A stretch of DNA of 64,000 nt from an uncultured Clostridia bacterium (GTDB taxonomy: Bacteria; Bacillota; Clostridia; HGM11514). The DNA is taken from NCBI GenBank assembly GCA_934464705.1, contig CAKSKB010000012.1, positions 1-64,000 on the forward strand, given 5' to 3'. A program made the position numbers and the translations under genes. The notes beneath the pieces are model-generated. The model was not told where the DNA came from. It made no database searches and was given only the letters and a program-made list of their open reading frames with translations. Shown here piece by piece: positions 7,392 through 16,869 of the stretch (position 1 is the stretch's first letter; the number at the start of each line of letters is the position of its first letter).

Positions 7392-8477
7392 TTAATCTGT
7401 CAAGACTATAACATTAAAACCTGCCGCCTGAGCTTTTGCGGCTGCGGTGTTCGCCTCGCTCTGTGAGGAAAATGTGCCGATTGTCACATGATAAAGTCCG
7501 CCGGAAGCGCTTATACTTGCGGAAAATCCCGCCGCATTTGCTTTTGCGGCCTTGTTGTCGGCGTTCTGCTTTTCGGCGTAAGCGCCGATCTGAACCGTAT
7601 ATTTTGCGGTTTGCGGCGCAGGAGCCGGAGCGGCAGCCTGTGTATTTTGCTGCGGCTTCTGAGCAGGTGCCGGCTGAGCTGCGGGAGCGGAGGAAGGCGC
7701 AGAAGCTGCGGTTTTCTGCTCGGTCTGCGTATTATTCTGTTTGTTTTCCGCCTTGGGCTGCTCTGTTTTTTTGTCTTCTTCCTTTTTGGTGTCCTCTTTT
7801 TTCGGCTCCTCGGTCTTTGGAGCGTCCGAAGAAACATCGCCGATAGCCTTAATCATGCTCTGAGCGTCGGTATTCTCGGGGTCGAGTTCAAGCACCTTTT
7901 CATAGTAGGTTTTTGCAGCAGCTTTTTCGCCGCCCGTGTACGATTTGCTTCCGAGAGTATATAAATAGGAAGAAACGCTTGCGGCAATATCCTTGCTGCC
8001 GGTTTTTTCCTCACCGGTTTTAACCGTTTCAAGCGCCTTGTCAACCTGGTCCATGTGAAGGTAGCACATAGCCTTCTGCTCGTAGACCGCAGCCTCGTCG
8101 TCCTTACATTCAAGCACCGCCTCGCAGCAGTAAAGAACCGTCTGATATTCCTCTTTATCGGCAGCGGTTTTGTAGAGGTCATCGGTAATCTGAATCATTT
8201 TTTCTACGATTTTATCCGATTTTGTCGCCTTGAAGCCTTCGCTGAGGTTATCAACTGCGGCTTCGTACTCGCCCTCGCCGACATAAGCGTCGGCAAGACC
8301 TATGTACAGCTTGACATTTTTGGAGTCCGACTTAAGCTCCTCCGAAAAAGCGTCGGCAGCGGCGGAATACTTCCCGTCCGCAAGCAGCTGACTGCCCGAC
8401 TTTGCGGTTTCCGCACCGCAGCCCGTAAGAAGCAGCGCCGCCACCGCACCGATTGCTATAATTTTCTTATATTCCAT
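7392..8477 (-). CDS. TPR lipoprotein with C-terminal SPOR domain
   Basis: 361 residues. A signal peptide ends in lipobox LLLTGC, so Cys20 is the likely lipidated residue. Residues 30-210 form TPR-like helical repeats (for example GKYSAAADAFSEELKSDSKN and GEYEAAVDNLSEGFKA). A low-complexity linker rich in K/E/T and then A/P/Q covers about 215-285. The last 70 residues are a SPOR domain (YTVQIGAYAEKQNADNKAA and VTIGTFSSQSEANTAAAKA), which in other proteins binds glycan strands lacking stem peptides at septa or spore walls. It is a surface protein, probably acting at a wall-remodelling site; the exact process is not identifiable. Confidence 0.85.
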   Translation of the reverse strand: MEYKKIIAIGAVAALLLTGCGAETAKSGSQLLADGKYSAAADAFSEELKSDSKNVKLYIGLADAYVGEGEYEAAVDNLSEGFKATKSDKIVEKMIQITDDLYKTAADKEEYQTVLYCCEAVLECKDDEAAVYEQKAMCYLHMDQVDKALETVKTGEEKTGSKDIAASVSSYLYTLGSKSYTGGEKAAAKTYYEKVLELDPENTDAQSMIKAIGDVSSDAPKTEEPKKEDTKKEEDKKTEQPKAENKQNNTQTEQKTAASAPSSAPAAQPAPAQKPQQNTQAAAPAPAPQTAKYTVQIGAYAEKQNADNKAAKANAAGFSASISASGGLYHVTIGTFSSQSEANTAAAKAQAAGFNVIVLTD

Positions 8478-8513
8478 TATTATAAGCCTCTTTTCAAAAA
8501 TAAATCTCTTATA

Positions 8514-8542
8514 ATAATAAAGGTTTTTTAAGCGTTTGTCAA
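8514..8542 (-). promoter_or_regulatory. Predicted promoter of the TPR/SPOR lipoprotein
   Basis: Minus strand: TTGACA (8537-8542), 17-nt spacer, TATTAT (8514-8519), about 37 nt upstream of the ATG. The strong -35 box shows that the gene is transcribed independently of the purine operon ending at 8573. Confidence 0.65.
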
Positions 8543-8572
8543 CGGCTGTAACGCAAATGTAACTAAAAAGCC

Positions 8573-11500
8573 TTATTTGAAATATTCGACTGCCGATTCA
8601 AAGAGTTTCATGTCGAAATCTCCCGGAACATTTTTGTAAAGGTCGGTACCGATGCGTTCGGAATGACCCATTTTTCCGAAAATTCTGCCGTCGGGCGACA
8701 AAATTCCCTCAACCGCGTCGACAGAGCCGTTGGGATTGAACGAAATATCGTATGAAGGCTGCCCGGAAAGGTCGGCATACTGCGTAGCGATTTGTCCGTT
8801 TTTCGCCAGGCTTGCCAAAATTTCGGGGCTGCACACGAACCTTCCCTCGCCGTGGGATACCGGAACCGTATACACATCGCCGACCGAAACCTTTGAAAGC
8901 CAGGGCGATTTGTTTGAAGCGACCCTGGTGCGCACAAGCTTTGACTGATGACGCGCAATCGTGTTGAAGGTGAGGGTAGGCGAATTTTTGTCTGCGTCCC
9001 GTATTTCGCCGAACGGCACAAGCCCGAGTTTTATAAGTGCCTGGAATCCGTTGCAGATACCTGCCATAAGCCCGTCACGGCAGCAAAGCAGCTCGTTTAC
9101 TTTTTCGGAAATCAGAGGATTTCTGAAAAATGCGGTAATGAATTTACCCGAACCCTCCGGCTCATCGCCGCCGGAAAAGCCGCCGGGGATAAACACAATC
9201 TGCGACTTTTCAACCGCGTCGGCAAACCGTGAAACAGACTCCGAAATACCCTTCGGAGAGAGGTTGTTTATAACGATAATTTCCGCCTCTGCGCCGGCGG
9301 CCCGGAATCGCCTTGCGGTGTCGTACTCGCAGTTGGTTCCCGGGAAAACCGGTATAACGGCTTTGGGCTTTGAAACCTTGATTTTCGGAGAGAATTTTTC
9401 GGTGCAGCTGTAATTATAAACCTCAGCCTGTCTTAAATCCTCCTCGGTTTTCAGCGGAAATACGGGTTCAAGCCTGCCCTCGTAAATTCCGGAAAGTTCA
9501 TCGAGCATTATTTTTTCGCCGCCGAATTTTAAGGCAGCCTCCGATGCGGTTACGCCGAGTTTTTCGCCCGAAACGGAGCCGTCCGTTTCAACGACGAAAG
9601 AGCCGTAAGCATACGAAAAGATATCCGTGATGCCCGAAAACTCAAAGCCGATTTTGTTGCCGAAGCACATTTTCATGACCGCCTCGGCAATGCCGCCGTA
9701 GGTCGGGGTGAAACACGAAAGAATATGCCCGTCCGCAATAAGAGCGCACAGCTTTTTGCAGAGCGCAAGGAAGCTTTCGGGCTTCGGAATACCGTTTTCA
9801 TCGTACTCCGGTCTTAAAACGAGAACCTCCGAACCGCTCTTTTTGAACTCCGGAGAGATAATATTTTTCGCATTTCCGACTGTGACCGCAAACGAAACAA
9901 GCGTGGGCGGAACATCGATTTTTTCAAAACTTCCGCTCATTGAGTCCTTGCCGCCGATTGCGGCAAAGCCGAGGTCAAGCTGCGCCTTCATAGCGCCGAG
10001 GAGTGCCGCTGCGGGCTTTCCCCAGCGGTATGGGTCAACCCCGGGTTTTTCAAAGTATTCCTGGAAAGTAAGGTAGCAGTCATCAAGCGGAGCACCGGCT
10101 GCCGCAAGCTTTGCGACCGACTCCACCACCGCAAGATACGCCCCGTGATAAGGGCTTTTTTCGGTTATGAAGGGGTTGTAGCCGTACGCCATAACGGAGC
10201 AGGTTTCGGTATTTTTGCCGAGAACCGGAATTTTCGCAGCCATGCTTTGTGTTGGCGTGAGCTGGTACTTTCCGCCGAACGGCATAAGCACCGAGCCTGC
10301 GCCGATTGTTGAATCGAACCGTTCGGAAAGCCCTCTCTTGGAGCAGACATTAAGGTCTGCGGCGAGAACCTTCATTTTATCTTTAAAGCTGCCGTCCGCC
10401 GTTTTCTTTTCAAACGGACGCGGCTTTGAAATCTTAATTTTGATGTGCTTTTCGGCACCGTTTGAGTTGAGGAATTCCCTTGAAAGGTCAACGATTGTTT
10501 TGCCGTTCCAGTTCATTGTGAGGCGACCCTTGTCGGTCACGCGCGCAACGACAGTAGCCTCTAAGTTTTCCTCATTTGCAAGACGGCAGAATTTTTCGCA
10601 GTCGCCGCTTTCCACAACGACCGCCATTCTTTCCTGCGATTCGCTTATTGCAAGTTCTGTACCGTCAAGTCCTTCGTACTTTTTCGGAACGGCGTCAAGA
10701 TTGATGTCAAGCCCGTCCGCGAGTTCGCCGACCGCAACCGACACACCGCCCGCACCGAAATCGTTGCAGCGCTTTATAAGCCTTGAAGCCGCAGGATTTC
10801 TGAAAAGCCTCTGAAGCTTTCGTTCCTCCGGTGCGTTGCCCTTCTGAACCTCCGCACCGCACTCCTTGAGCGAGGAAAGCTTGTGGGATTTTGAAGAACC
10901 TGTTGCGCCGCCGCAGCCGTCCCTTCCGGTTCTGCCGCCGAGCAAAATCACAACATCGCCGGGGTCCGGTACCTCACGGCGCACATTTTCCGCCGGAACC
11001 GCACCGATAACCGCACCAATTTCCATTCTTTTTGCGATGTAGCCGTCATGATAGATTTCATCGACAAGCCCCGTCGCAAGCCCGATCTGGTTACCGTAGG
11101 AACTGTAGCCGTTTGCGGCGGTGGTTACGATTTTTCTCTGCGGAAGCTTACCGCGAAGCGTCTTTTTACCGTCCGGAAGAGGGTTGCCCGCACCCGTCAC
11201 CCTCATTGCCTGGTAGACATAGGCACGCCCCGAAAGGGGGTCTCTTATAGCGCCGCCGATACAGGTTGCCGCACCGCCGAACGGCTCGATTTCCGTTGGG
11301 TGATTATGTGTTTCGTTTTTGAAAAGCAGCAGCCATTTTTCGCAGTTTCCGTCCGTTTCGACATCGATTTTAACGGTGCAGGCGTTGATTTCCTCGGACT
11401 CGTCAAGCTTTGAAAGAAGCCCGTCCGCCTTAAGCCTTTTGACCGCAATCGTAGCGATATCCATAAGATTTATCGGTTTTTTGCGCCCGACCGACTCTCT

Positions 11501-12253
11501 CACGGAAATATATTTATCGTAAGCGCCCCTGATTTCTTCGTCCTCAATCTCGGCGCTGTCGATTGTTGTGAGGAAGGTCGTGTGGCGGCAGTGGTCGGAC
11601 CAGTAGGTGTCAATCATTCTTATTTCGGTGATTGTGGGGTCACGGTTTTCCTTCCTGAAATAGTCCTGACAGAACATCAAATCGTCCCGGTCCATCGCAA
11701 GGGAAAACTCTTTGATCACCCCGTAAAGTTCAAGCTCGGAAAACTTACGGAAACCGTAAACCGTCTTAACTTTTTCCGGAATTTCGCATTTAACGCTGAG
11801 CGTTTTCGGCTTGGTAAGTTTAGCCTCACGGCTTTCCACGGGGTTTATGATATGCTTTTTAATCAGTCTTACATCCCATCTCGAAAGCTCGCCGCCGAAG
11901 ATGTATACCTTTGCGGTTCTGACGGCCGGTCTTTCGCCCTCGGACATAATACTAATGCACTGCGAAGCGGAATCCGCACGCATATCGAACTGCCCCGGAA
12001 GGTACTCAACCGCAATGATTTTGCCGTCTTTTTGCGGAAGTTCATCATATGTGACATCCAGCTGCGGCTCTGAAAAGACCGTGCCGACCGCACGGCGGAA
12101 AAGCTCCTCCGATATATTTTCGACATCGTATCTGTTCAGAATTCTGACGGATTTCAACCTGTCATTTTTGAGAATTTCGCGGAGTTCGGAGAAAAGCTTG
12201 CGGGCTTCAACATCAACGCCCGGTTTTTTTTCGGAGTATATTCTGTAAACCAT
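8573..12253 (-). CDS. purL: Phosphoribosylformylglycinamidine synthase, fused PurL-PurQ
   Basis: 1226 residues; converts FGAR to FGAM using ATP and glutamine. This is the long single-chain form: N-terminal PurS-like region, two AIRS-type ATP-binding halves (landmarks DTYWSDHCRHTTF near 220, FKNETHNHPTEIEPFGGAATCIGG near 310, GGKDSMSGSF near 765) and a C-terminal class-I glutaminase with Cys nucleophile in AGICNGFQALIKLGL and HGEGRFVC. Firmicutes often carry separate purS/purQ/purL, but the fused clostridial type is also known. It is the last gene of the purine operon, starting 2 nt after purD. Confidence 0.96.
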   Translation of the reverse strand: MVYRIYSEKKPGVDVEARKLFSELREILKNDRLKSVRILNRYDVENISEELFRRAVGTVFSEPQLDVTYDELPQKDGKIIAVEYLPGQFDMRADSASQCISIMSEGERPAVRTAKVYIFGGELSRWDVRLIKKHIINPVESREAKLTKPKTLSVKCEIPEKVKTVYGFRKFSELELYGVIKEFSLAMDRDDLMFCQDYFRKENRDPTITEIRMIDTYWSDHCRHTTFLTTIDSAEIEDEEIRGAYDKYISVRESVGRKKPINLMDIATIAVKRLKADGLLSKLDESEEINACTVKIDVETDGNCEKWLLLFKNETHNHPTEIEPFGGAATCIGGAIRDPLSGRAYVYQAMRVTGAGNPLPDGKKTLRGKLPQRKIVTTAANGYSSYGNQIGLATGLVDEIYHDGYIAKRMEIGAVIGAVPAENVRREVPDPGDVVILLGGRTGRDGCGGATGSSKSHKLSSLKECGAEVQKGNAPEERKLQRLFRNPAASRLIKRCNDFGAGGVSVAVGELADGLDINLDAVPKKYEGLDGTELAISESQERMAVVVESGDCEKFCRLANEENLEATVVARVTDKGRLTMNWNGKTIVDLSREFLNSNGAEKHIKIKISKPRPFEKKTADGSFKDKMKVLAADLNVCSKRGLSERFDSTIGAGSVLMPFGGKYQLTPTQSMAAKIPVLGKNTETCSVMAYGYNPFITEKSPYHGAYLAVVESVAKLAAAGAPLDDCYLTFQEYFEKPGVDPYRWGKPAAALLGAMKAQLDLGFAAIGGKDSMSGSFEKIDVPPTLVSFAVTVGNAKNIISPEFKKSGSEVLVLRPEYDENGIPKPESFLALCKKLCALIADGHILSCFTPTYGGIAEAVMKMCFGNKIGFEFSGITDIFSYAYGSFVVETDGSVSGEKLGVTASEAALKFGGEKIMLDELSGIYEGRLEPVFPLKTEEDLRQAEVYNYSCTEKFSPKIKVSKPKAVIPVFPGTNCEYDTARRFRAAGAEAEIIVINNLSPKGISESVSRFADAVEKSQIVFIPGGFSGGDEPEGSGKFITAFFRNPLISEKVNELLCCRDGLMAGICNGFQALIKLGLVPFGEIRDADKNSPTLTFNTIARHQSKLVRTRVASNKSPWLSKVSVGDVYTVPVSHGEGRFVCSPEILASLAKNGQIATQYADLSGQPSYDISFNPNGSVDAVEGILSPDGRIFGKMGHSERIGTDLYKNVPGDFDMKLFESAVEYFK

Positions 12254-12255
12254 AA

Positions 12256-13530
12256 TTATTCCTCTCCAAGCGCCGAAAGCGCCTTTTGTCCAATATCGTT
12301 TCTGTGGAATTCACTCTCAAATGTGATTTCGGAAACCGCCCTGTAAGCGGTATCAAGCGCATCGGAAAGATTTTTCCCGACGGCGCTCACCCCGAGAACA
12401 CGCCCCCCGGAGGTAACGATTCCGGCAGCGGTTTTTTTGGTGCCTGCATGGAAAACGAAAGCATTTTCGGGGAGTTTTCCTATTTTAACGCCAAAGCCCG
12501 TTTCGTACTTTTCCGGATAACCGCCGGACGCCATTACAACGCAAGCCGCCGCCCCGGAAGAGAACTTCACATCGGCATCCCCGAGCCTTTCCTCCTCGAC
12601 CGCAAGCATGATTTCGAGCAGGTCGCTTTGAAGGAGCGGCAGAACCACCTGTGTTTCGGGGTCGCCGAAGCGGCAGTTGTATTCTATAACCTTTGGTCCG
12701 TCCTCCGTGAGCATAAGCCCGAAATAAAGGCAGCCCTTAAAGCGCCTGCCCTCTTTGTTCATTGCCTCAACGGTGGGGCGGAAAATCGTTTTCATGCAGA
12801 TTTCGGCGATGTCTTTCGTGTAATAGGGGTTCGGGGCAACCGTGCCCATACCGCCCGTGTTAAGCCCGAGGTCGCCGTCATGGGCGCGTTTGTGATCCAT
12901 CGAGGAAACCATGGGCTTTATTGTTTTGCCGTCCGTAAAGCAAAGCACGGAAACTTCGGGACCTGTGAGAAATTCCTCAATTACGATTTTTGAGCCGCTG
13001 TCGCCGAATATGCGGTCCTTCATGATTTTTTTGATTGCGTTAACCGCCACAAGGGTTGATTCGGCGATGATAACGCCCTTGCCGAGGGCAAGTCCGTCAG
13101 CCTTTATAACCGCCGGAAATGTGCAGTGCCCGAGATAATCGAGCGCCTGCGAGGGGTCGTCGAACACCTCATACCCTGCGGTCGGAATACCGTATTTTTT
13201 CATAAGATTTTTTGAAAAAACCTTGCTGCCTTCAATGATTGCGGCGGACGCTTCCGGTCCGAAGCATTTTATGCCCTTTTCGTGAAGACGGTCAACCGCA
13301 CCCAAAACGAGCGGGTCATCGGGCGTTACAACGGCGAAATCTATTTTGTTTTCGACCGCAAAGTCAACAATTGCGGAAACATCGGTCGCCTTAATATCCA
13401 CGCACTCGGCAAGTTCGGATATGCCGCCGTTCCCGGGAAGCGCATATATTTTACCGCATTTCGGGCTTTCCTTAAGCTTTTTGATAACGGCGTGCTCACG
13501 GCCGCCGCCGCCGATAACCATAATTTTCAT
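12256..13530 (-). CDS. purD: Phosphoribosylamine-glycine ligase
   Basis: 424 residues from MKIMVIGGGGREHAV; makes GAR from phosphoribosylamine, glycine and ATP. It has the N-terminal Rossmann segment, the ATP-grasp region (PAVIKADGLALGKGV near 150), the family loop MDHKRAHDGDLGLNTGGMG near 215, and GCLYFGLMLTEDGPKVIEYNCRFGDPETQ near 270. I set the start at the ATG at 13530, preceded by AAAGGA; the frame is open 9 codons further but without a ribosome site. A 42-nt gap separates it from purH, the largest spacing inside the operon. Confidence 0.96.
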   Translation of the reverse strand: MKIMVIGGGGREHAVIKKLKESPKCGKIYALPGNGGISELAECVDIKATDVSAIVDFAVENKIDFAVVTPDDPLVLGAVDRLHEKGIKCFGPEASAAIIEGSKVFSKNLMKKYGIPTAGYEVFDDPSQALDYLGHCTFPAVIKADGLALGKGVIIAESTLVAVNAIKKIMKDRIFGDSGSKIVIEEFLTGPEVSVLCFTDGKTIKPMVSSMDHKRAHDGDLGLNTGGMGTVAPNPYYTKDIAEICMKTIFRPTVEAMNKEGRRFKGCLYFGLMLTEDGPKVIEYNCRFGDPETQVVLPLLQSDLLEIMLAVEEERLGDADVKFSSGAAACVVMASGGYPEKYETGFGVKIGKLPENAFVFHAGTKKTAAGIVTSGGRVLGVSAVGKNLSDALDTAYRAVSEITFESEFHRNDIGQKALSALGEE

Positions 13531-13572
13531 ATATAAAAATCCTTTCAGATCAGGCAAACGAAGCCCTAAATA

Positions 13573-14745
13573 TTAGTGGTGGAAAAGTCTCATACCGGTA
13601 AATGCCATTGCAATACCGTATTTGTTGCAGGTTTCGATAACATTGTCGTCACGGATAGAGCCGCCGGGCTGAGCAATGTAGGAAACGCCGCTTTTTCTTG
13701 CCCGTTCAATGTTGTCGCCGAACGGGAAGAAGGCGTCGCTGCCGAGAGCCACACCGCTGATTTTCGATAAAAATTCGTGTTTTTCGTCATCCGTCAGCCT
13801 TTCTGGGCGAACCTTGAAAATGTTCTGCCATGCGCCGTCACGCAGCACATCGTCGCACTCATCGGAGATATAAACATCGATTGCGTTGTCACGGTCGGGG
13901 CGTTTTATGCCGTCCGCAAATTCAAGCGCAAGCACCTTCGGGTGACGGCGCAGCTGCCATATATCAGCCTTATTTCCGGCAAGCCGGGTGCAGTGGATTC
14001 TGGACTGCTGCCCCGCTCCCACGCCGATTGTCTGACCGCCGTACGCATAGCACACGGAGTTCGACTGCGTATATTTAAGGGTTATAAGCGAAATTATAAG
14101 GTCGATTGCGGCGGTTTCGGGAATTTCCTTATTATCCGTCACGATATTTTCGAGAAGGGCACGGTCGATTTTGAAATTATTTCTGCCCTGCTCGAAGGTA
14201 ATGCCGAAAACCTGTTTTCTTTCGATCGGGTCGGGCGTAAAATCGGGGTCGATTTTAACTACATTGTACCCTCCGCCCCTCTTTGATTTGAGAATTTCAA
14301 GCGCCTCATCGGTATATCCCGGGGCGATTATGCCGTCCGACACCTCCCGTTTAACAAGCAGAGCCGTTTCGCGGTCGCACACATCCGAGAGCGCAATCCA
14401 GTCGCCGAAGGAGGACATTCTGTCCGTGCCTCTCGCCCTCGCATAGGCGCATGCAAGCGGAGAAAGTTCATCATCCTCCACGAAATATATCTTTTTCAGT
14501 TCGTCCGAAAGCGGCAGACCGACCGCCGCCCCGGCAGGGCTTACATGCTTGAAGGACGCCGCCGCCGGAAGCGAAAGCGCCTCTTTCAGTTCACGCACAA
14601 GCTGCCAGCTGTTGAGTGCGTCCAAAAAATTTATGTAGCCGGGTTTCCCGGAAAGAACTTCAATCGGCAAATCGCCGTTTTCCATGTAGATTCTTGAGGG
14701 CTTCTGATTGGGGTTGCAGCCGTATTTAAGTTCGAGTTCAGTCAT
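13573..14745 (-). CDS. purH: AICAR formyltransferase, PurH without cyclohydrolase domain
   Basis: 390 residues; transfers a formyl group from 10-formyl-THF to AICAR. Bifunctional PurH is normally about 510-530 residues with an N-terminal IMP cyclohydrolase (MGS-like) domain. Here the protein begins directly with the formyltransferase region (ELKYGCNPNQKPSRIY) and contains its landmarks: SFKHVSPAGAAVG with the catalytic Lys-His pair, YTQSNSVCYAYGGQTIGVGAGQQSR, and DAFFPFGDNI...AQPGGSIRDDNVI. The missing cyclohydrolase step is supplied by the upstream purO, whose end overlaps this start by 8 nt, implying coupled translation. Confidence 0.95.
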   Translation of the reverse strand: MTELELKYGCNPNQKPSRIYMENGDLPIEVLSGKPGYINFLDALNSWQLVRELKEALSLPAAASFKHVSPAGAAVGLPLSDELKKIYFVEDDELSPLACAYARARGTDRMSSFGDWIALSDVCDRETALLVKREVSDGIIAPGYTDEALEILKSKRGGGYNVVKIDPDFTPDPIERKQVFGITFEQGRNNFKIDRALLENIVTDNKEIPETAAIDLIISLITLKYTQSNSVCYAYGGQTIGVGAGQQSRIHCTRLAGNKADIWQLRRHPKVLALEFADGIKRPDRDNAIDVYISDECDDVLRDGAWQNIFKVRPERLTDDEKHEFLSKISGVALGSDAFFPFGDNIERARKSGVSYIAQPGGSIRDDNVIETCNKYGIAMAFTGMRLFHH

Positions 14746-15436
14746 TTTTATGCTCCTTATTGATGATTTTTGTAAAGCTTTCGCCGCCTGTCATGTCAAT
14801 ATAGCGCACAAAAAGCGACACCCTGTTCTGCTCATCGAGAGAATTCCAGAGTTCCTCGGTGAAAGCGGCGATATCCTCCGGAATTTCAACGGATTTCGGC
14901 TCACCGGAAAACGGCGGAATGGGATCTCCGTCCGTTTCATAGGTGTGGATAAGATGTCCTTCGCCGAAAGACGCACTTTCGTAGTTGAAATAATTTCTCT
15001 GGCAGCCTCCGCCGAATTTTTTGAGTATGCTGAGTTTATACGAAGCCTTTCCGCCAATAACCTTCAGAATACCGCTTATTCTCGGGGTAAAATTAGGTTC
15101 GTCAGGCTCAAAGCACCTTGTTGAGAGAGCGTCCTCGAAGGTCTTTCCGCCCTGCATAAATTCAAAAACGGTGTCGGTCTGGTCGCCGTTGGTGACTATC
15201 GTGTAATCGCCGAGAGTTCTCACGGGGCGGTAAATAATAAGCGACGGGTCGGAAAGAAGCGACGGGTCGGCAGCCTCGGTTTTGATTCCGTCTTCGGTCA
15301 GTTCAAACACACGGTTTCTGCTGTTGACGCTCCTGCCCATTATAAAGTACGCCGTCACCGCATACTTCCCGGAGGGCGAAGCGCCGATTATGATACCTCT
15401 GCCGGGGTAGGTGTTGCCGTAAAGTTCTTTAATCAT
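14738..15436 (-). CDS. purO: Archaeal-type IMP cyclohydrolase (PurO family)
   Basis: 232 residues, matching the IMP_cyclohyd/PurO fold first described in archaea and not the MGS-like domain of bacterial PurH. Visible family features are the N-terminal YPGRGIIIGASPSGKYAVTAYFIMGRS, SRNRVFE, LIIYRPVR, TNGDQTDTV, DEPNFTPRISG and GCQRNYFNYE. It closes FAICAR to IMP, the last step of de novo purine synthesis. Overlap with purF (8 nt) upstream and purH (8 nt) downstream supports its place in the pathway. Family assignment is from recognisable motifs; the neighbouring formyltransferase-only PurH makes it functionally compelling. Confidence 0.9.
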   Translation of the reverse strand: MIKELYGNTYPGRGIIIGASPSGKYAVTAYFIMGRSVNSRNRVFELTEDGIKTEAADPSLLSDPSLIIYRPVRTLGDYTIVTNGDQTDTVFEFMQGGKTFEDALSTRCFEPDEPNFTPRISGILKVIGGKASYKLSILKKFGGGCQRNYFNYESASFGEGHLIHTYETDGDPIPPFSGEPKSVEIPEDIAAFTEELWNSLDEQNRVSLFVRYIDMTGGESFTKIINKEHKND

Positions 15437-16868
15437 CTGAAATCTCCTTGTTATCCCCTATTTTATTCATAAATTTCGATTTTTCGGTGTGTTTCGGAAC
15501 AGGCAGCGGATAGCAGCCGTCAAAGCATGCGGTGCAGAATCCGAGATTGGTTTCCTCCGCAATTTTCCTAACATTTTCAACGCTTAAGTACCCGAGAGAA
15601 TCCGCACCGATTTCAGTGCAAATTCCGTCTATGCTCATTTTGTTTGCAATCAGCACATCCTCGGAATCAATATCCGTGCCGAAGTAGCACGGGTGGCGGA
15701 AAGGCGGGGCGGAAATCCTTACATGAACTTCCTTTGCGCCTGCCTCCCTGAGAAGATTTACGATTCTTGCACAGGTTGTGCCCCTTACAATCGAGTCGTC
15801 AATCATAACCACTCTTTTGCCCGAAACGGTTTCGCCGAGCGTGTTAAGTTTTATCCTGACCTTGTTTTCACGGTCGGACTGCGTCGGCTGAATGAAGGTA
15901 CGGGCGATGTATTTATTTTTGATAAAGCCGATACCGTAAGGGATTCCCGATGCCATGGCGTAGCCGATTGCGGCGTCAAGCCCGGAATCCGGAACGCCTA
16001 TAACCACATCCGCATCGACCGGGTGTTCCTTTGCAAGATATGCGCCGGCTCTTTTTCTTGCGCCGTGGACTGACGAATTGTCGATAACGGAATCCGGGCG
16101 CGCGAAATATATGTATTCAAAAACGCAGAGCGAGGTTTTTTCGCCGCAGTGGTCTTTTATTGAGCGGATTCCGTTTTTGTCGGCAACCACGATTTCGCCC
16201 GGCTCGATGTCCCTGATAAATTCCGCGCCCACGCTGTCGAGAGCGCAGCTTTCGGAAGCGAATATGTAGTCATCGCCGCGCTTTCCCATGCACAGCGGAC
16301 GGAACCCCTGCGGGTCCCTCGCCGCCATCATTTTGGAAGGCGACATAATAACAAGCGAATACGCCCCCCGAATCACATTCATGGCACGGCTGACCGCCTC
16401 CTCAATGGACGGTGCCCCAAGCCTTGCCTTGGTGATTTCGTAGGCGATAACCTCGGTGTCGCTGGTGGTGTGGAATATTGCGCCCGAAAGCTCCAGCTCA
16501 CGGCGGAGCGTGTAGGCGTTTGTGAGGTTACCGTTGTGCGCAAGCGCCATTGTACCCTTTACATGGTTTACGACAATCGGCTGCGCATTTGCACGGGAGT
16601 TGCCGCCGGTGGTGCCGTAGCGCACATGACCGACCGCCATCGTGCCCTTCTCGAACCTCGACATAACCTCCGCCGTGAACACATCGTTGACAAGCCCGTT
16701 GTTTTTATAGCTGCTTATTACGCCGTCGGTGTTTACGGCAATTCCGCAGCTTTCCTGCCCTCGGTGCTGGAGCGCAAAAAGCCCGTAATAAACCGATGAC
16801 GCAACATCGGAAGCGTTTTTTGAATATATTCCGAAAACGCCGCATTCCTCGTGAACAGAATTGAACAT
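15429..16868 (-). CDS. purF: Amidophosphoribosyltransferase
   Basis: 479 residues; first committed step of purine synthesis, PRPP plus glutamine to phosphoribosylamine. It starts MFNSVHEECGVFGIYSK, so a short propeptide must be removed to expose Cys as the glutaminase nucleophile. HRGQESCGIAV, GHVRYGTTGG and a PRPP loop VVMIDDSIVRGTT follow. The C-terminal CFDGCYP together with other Cys residues is typical of the Fe-S-containing Bacillus-type enzyme. The start at 16868 is preceded by a GGGGGA site, 1 nt after purC ends; the frame extends 16 codons upstream, inside purC, and is not used. Confidence 0.96.
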   Translation of the reverse strand: MFNSVHEECGVFGIYSKNASDVASSVYYGLFALQHRGQESCGIAVNTDGVISSYKNNGLVNDVFTAEVMSRFEKGTMAVGHVRYGTTGGNSRANAQPIVVNHVKGTMALAHNGNLTNAYTLRRELELSGAIFHTTSDTEVIAYEITKARLGAPSIEEAVSRAMNVIRGAYSLVIMSPSKMMAARDPQGFRPLCMGKRGDDYIFASESCALDSVGAEFIRDIEPGEIVVADKNGIRSIKDHCGEKTSLCVFEYIYFARPDSVIDNSSVHGARKRAGAYLAKEHPVDADVVIGVPDSGLDAAIGYAMASGIPYGIGFIKNKYIARTFIQPTQSDRENKVRIKLNTLGETVSGKRVVMIDDSIVRGTTCARIVNLLREAGAKEVHVRISAPPFRHPCYFGTDIDSEDVLIANKMSIDGICTEIGADSLGYLSVENVRKIAEETNLGFCTACFDGCYPLPVPKHTEKSKFMNKIGDNKEISDD

Positions 16869-16869
16869 G

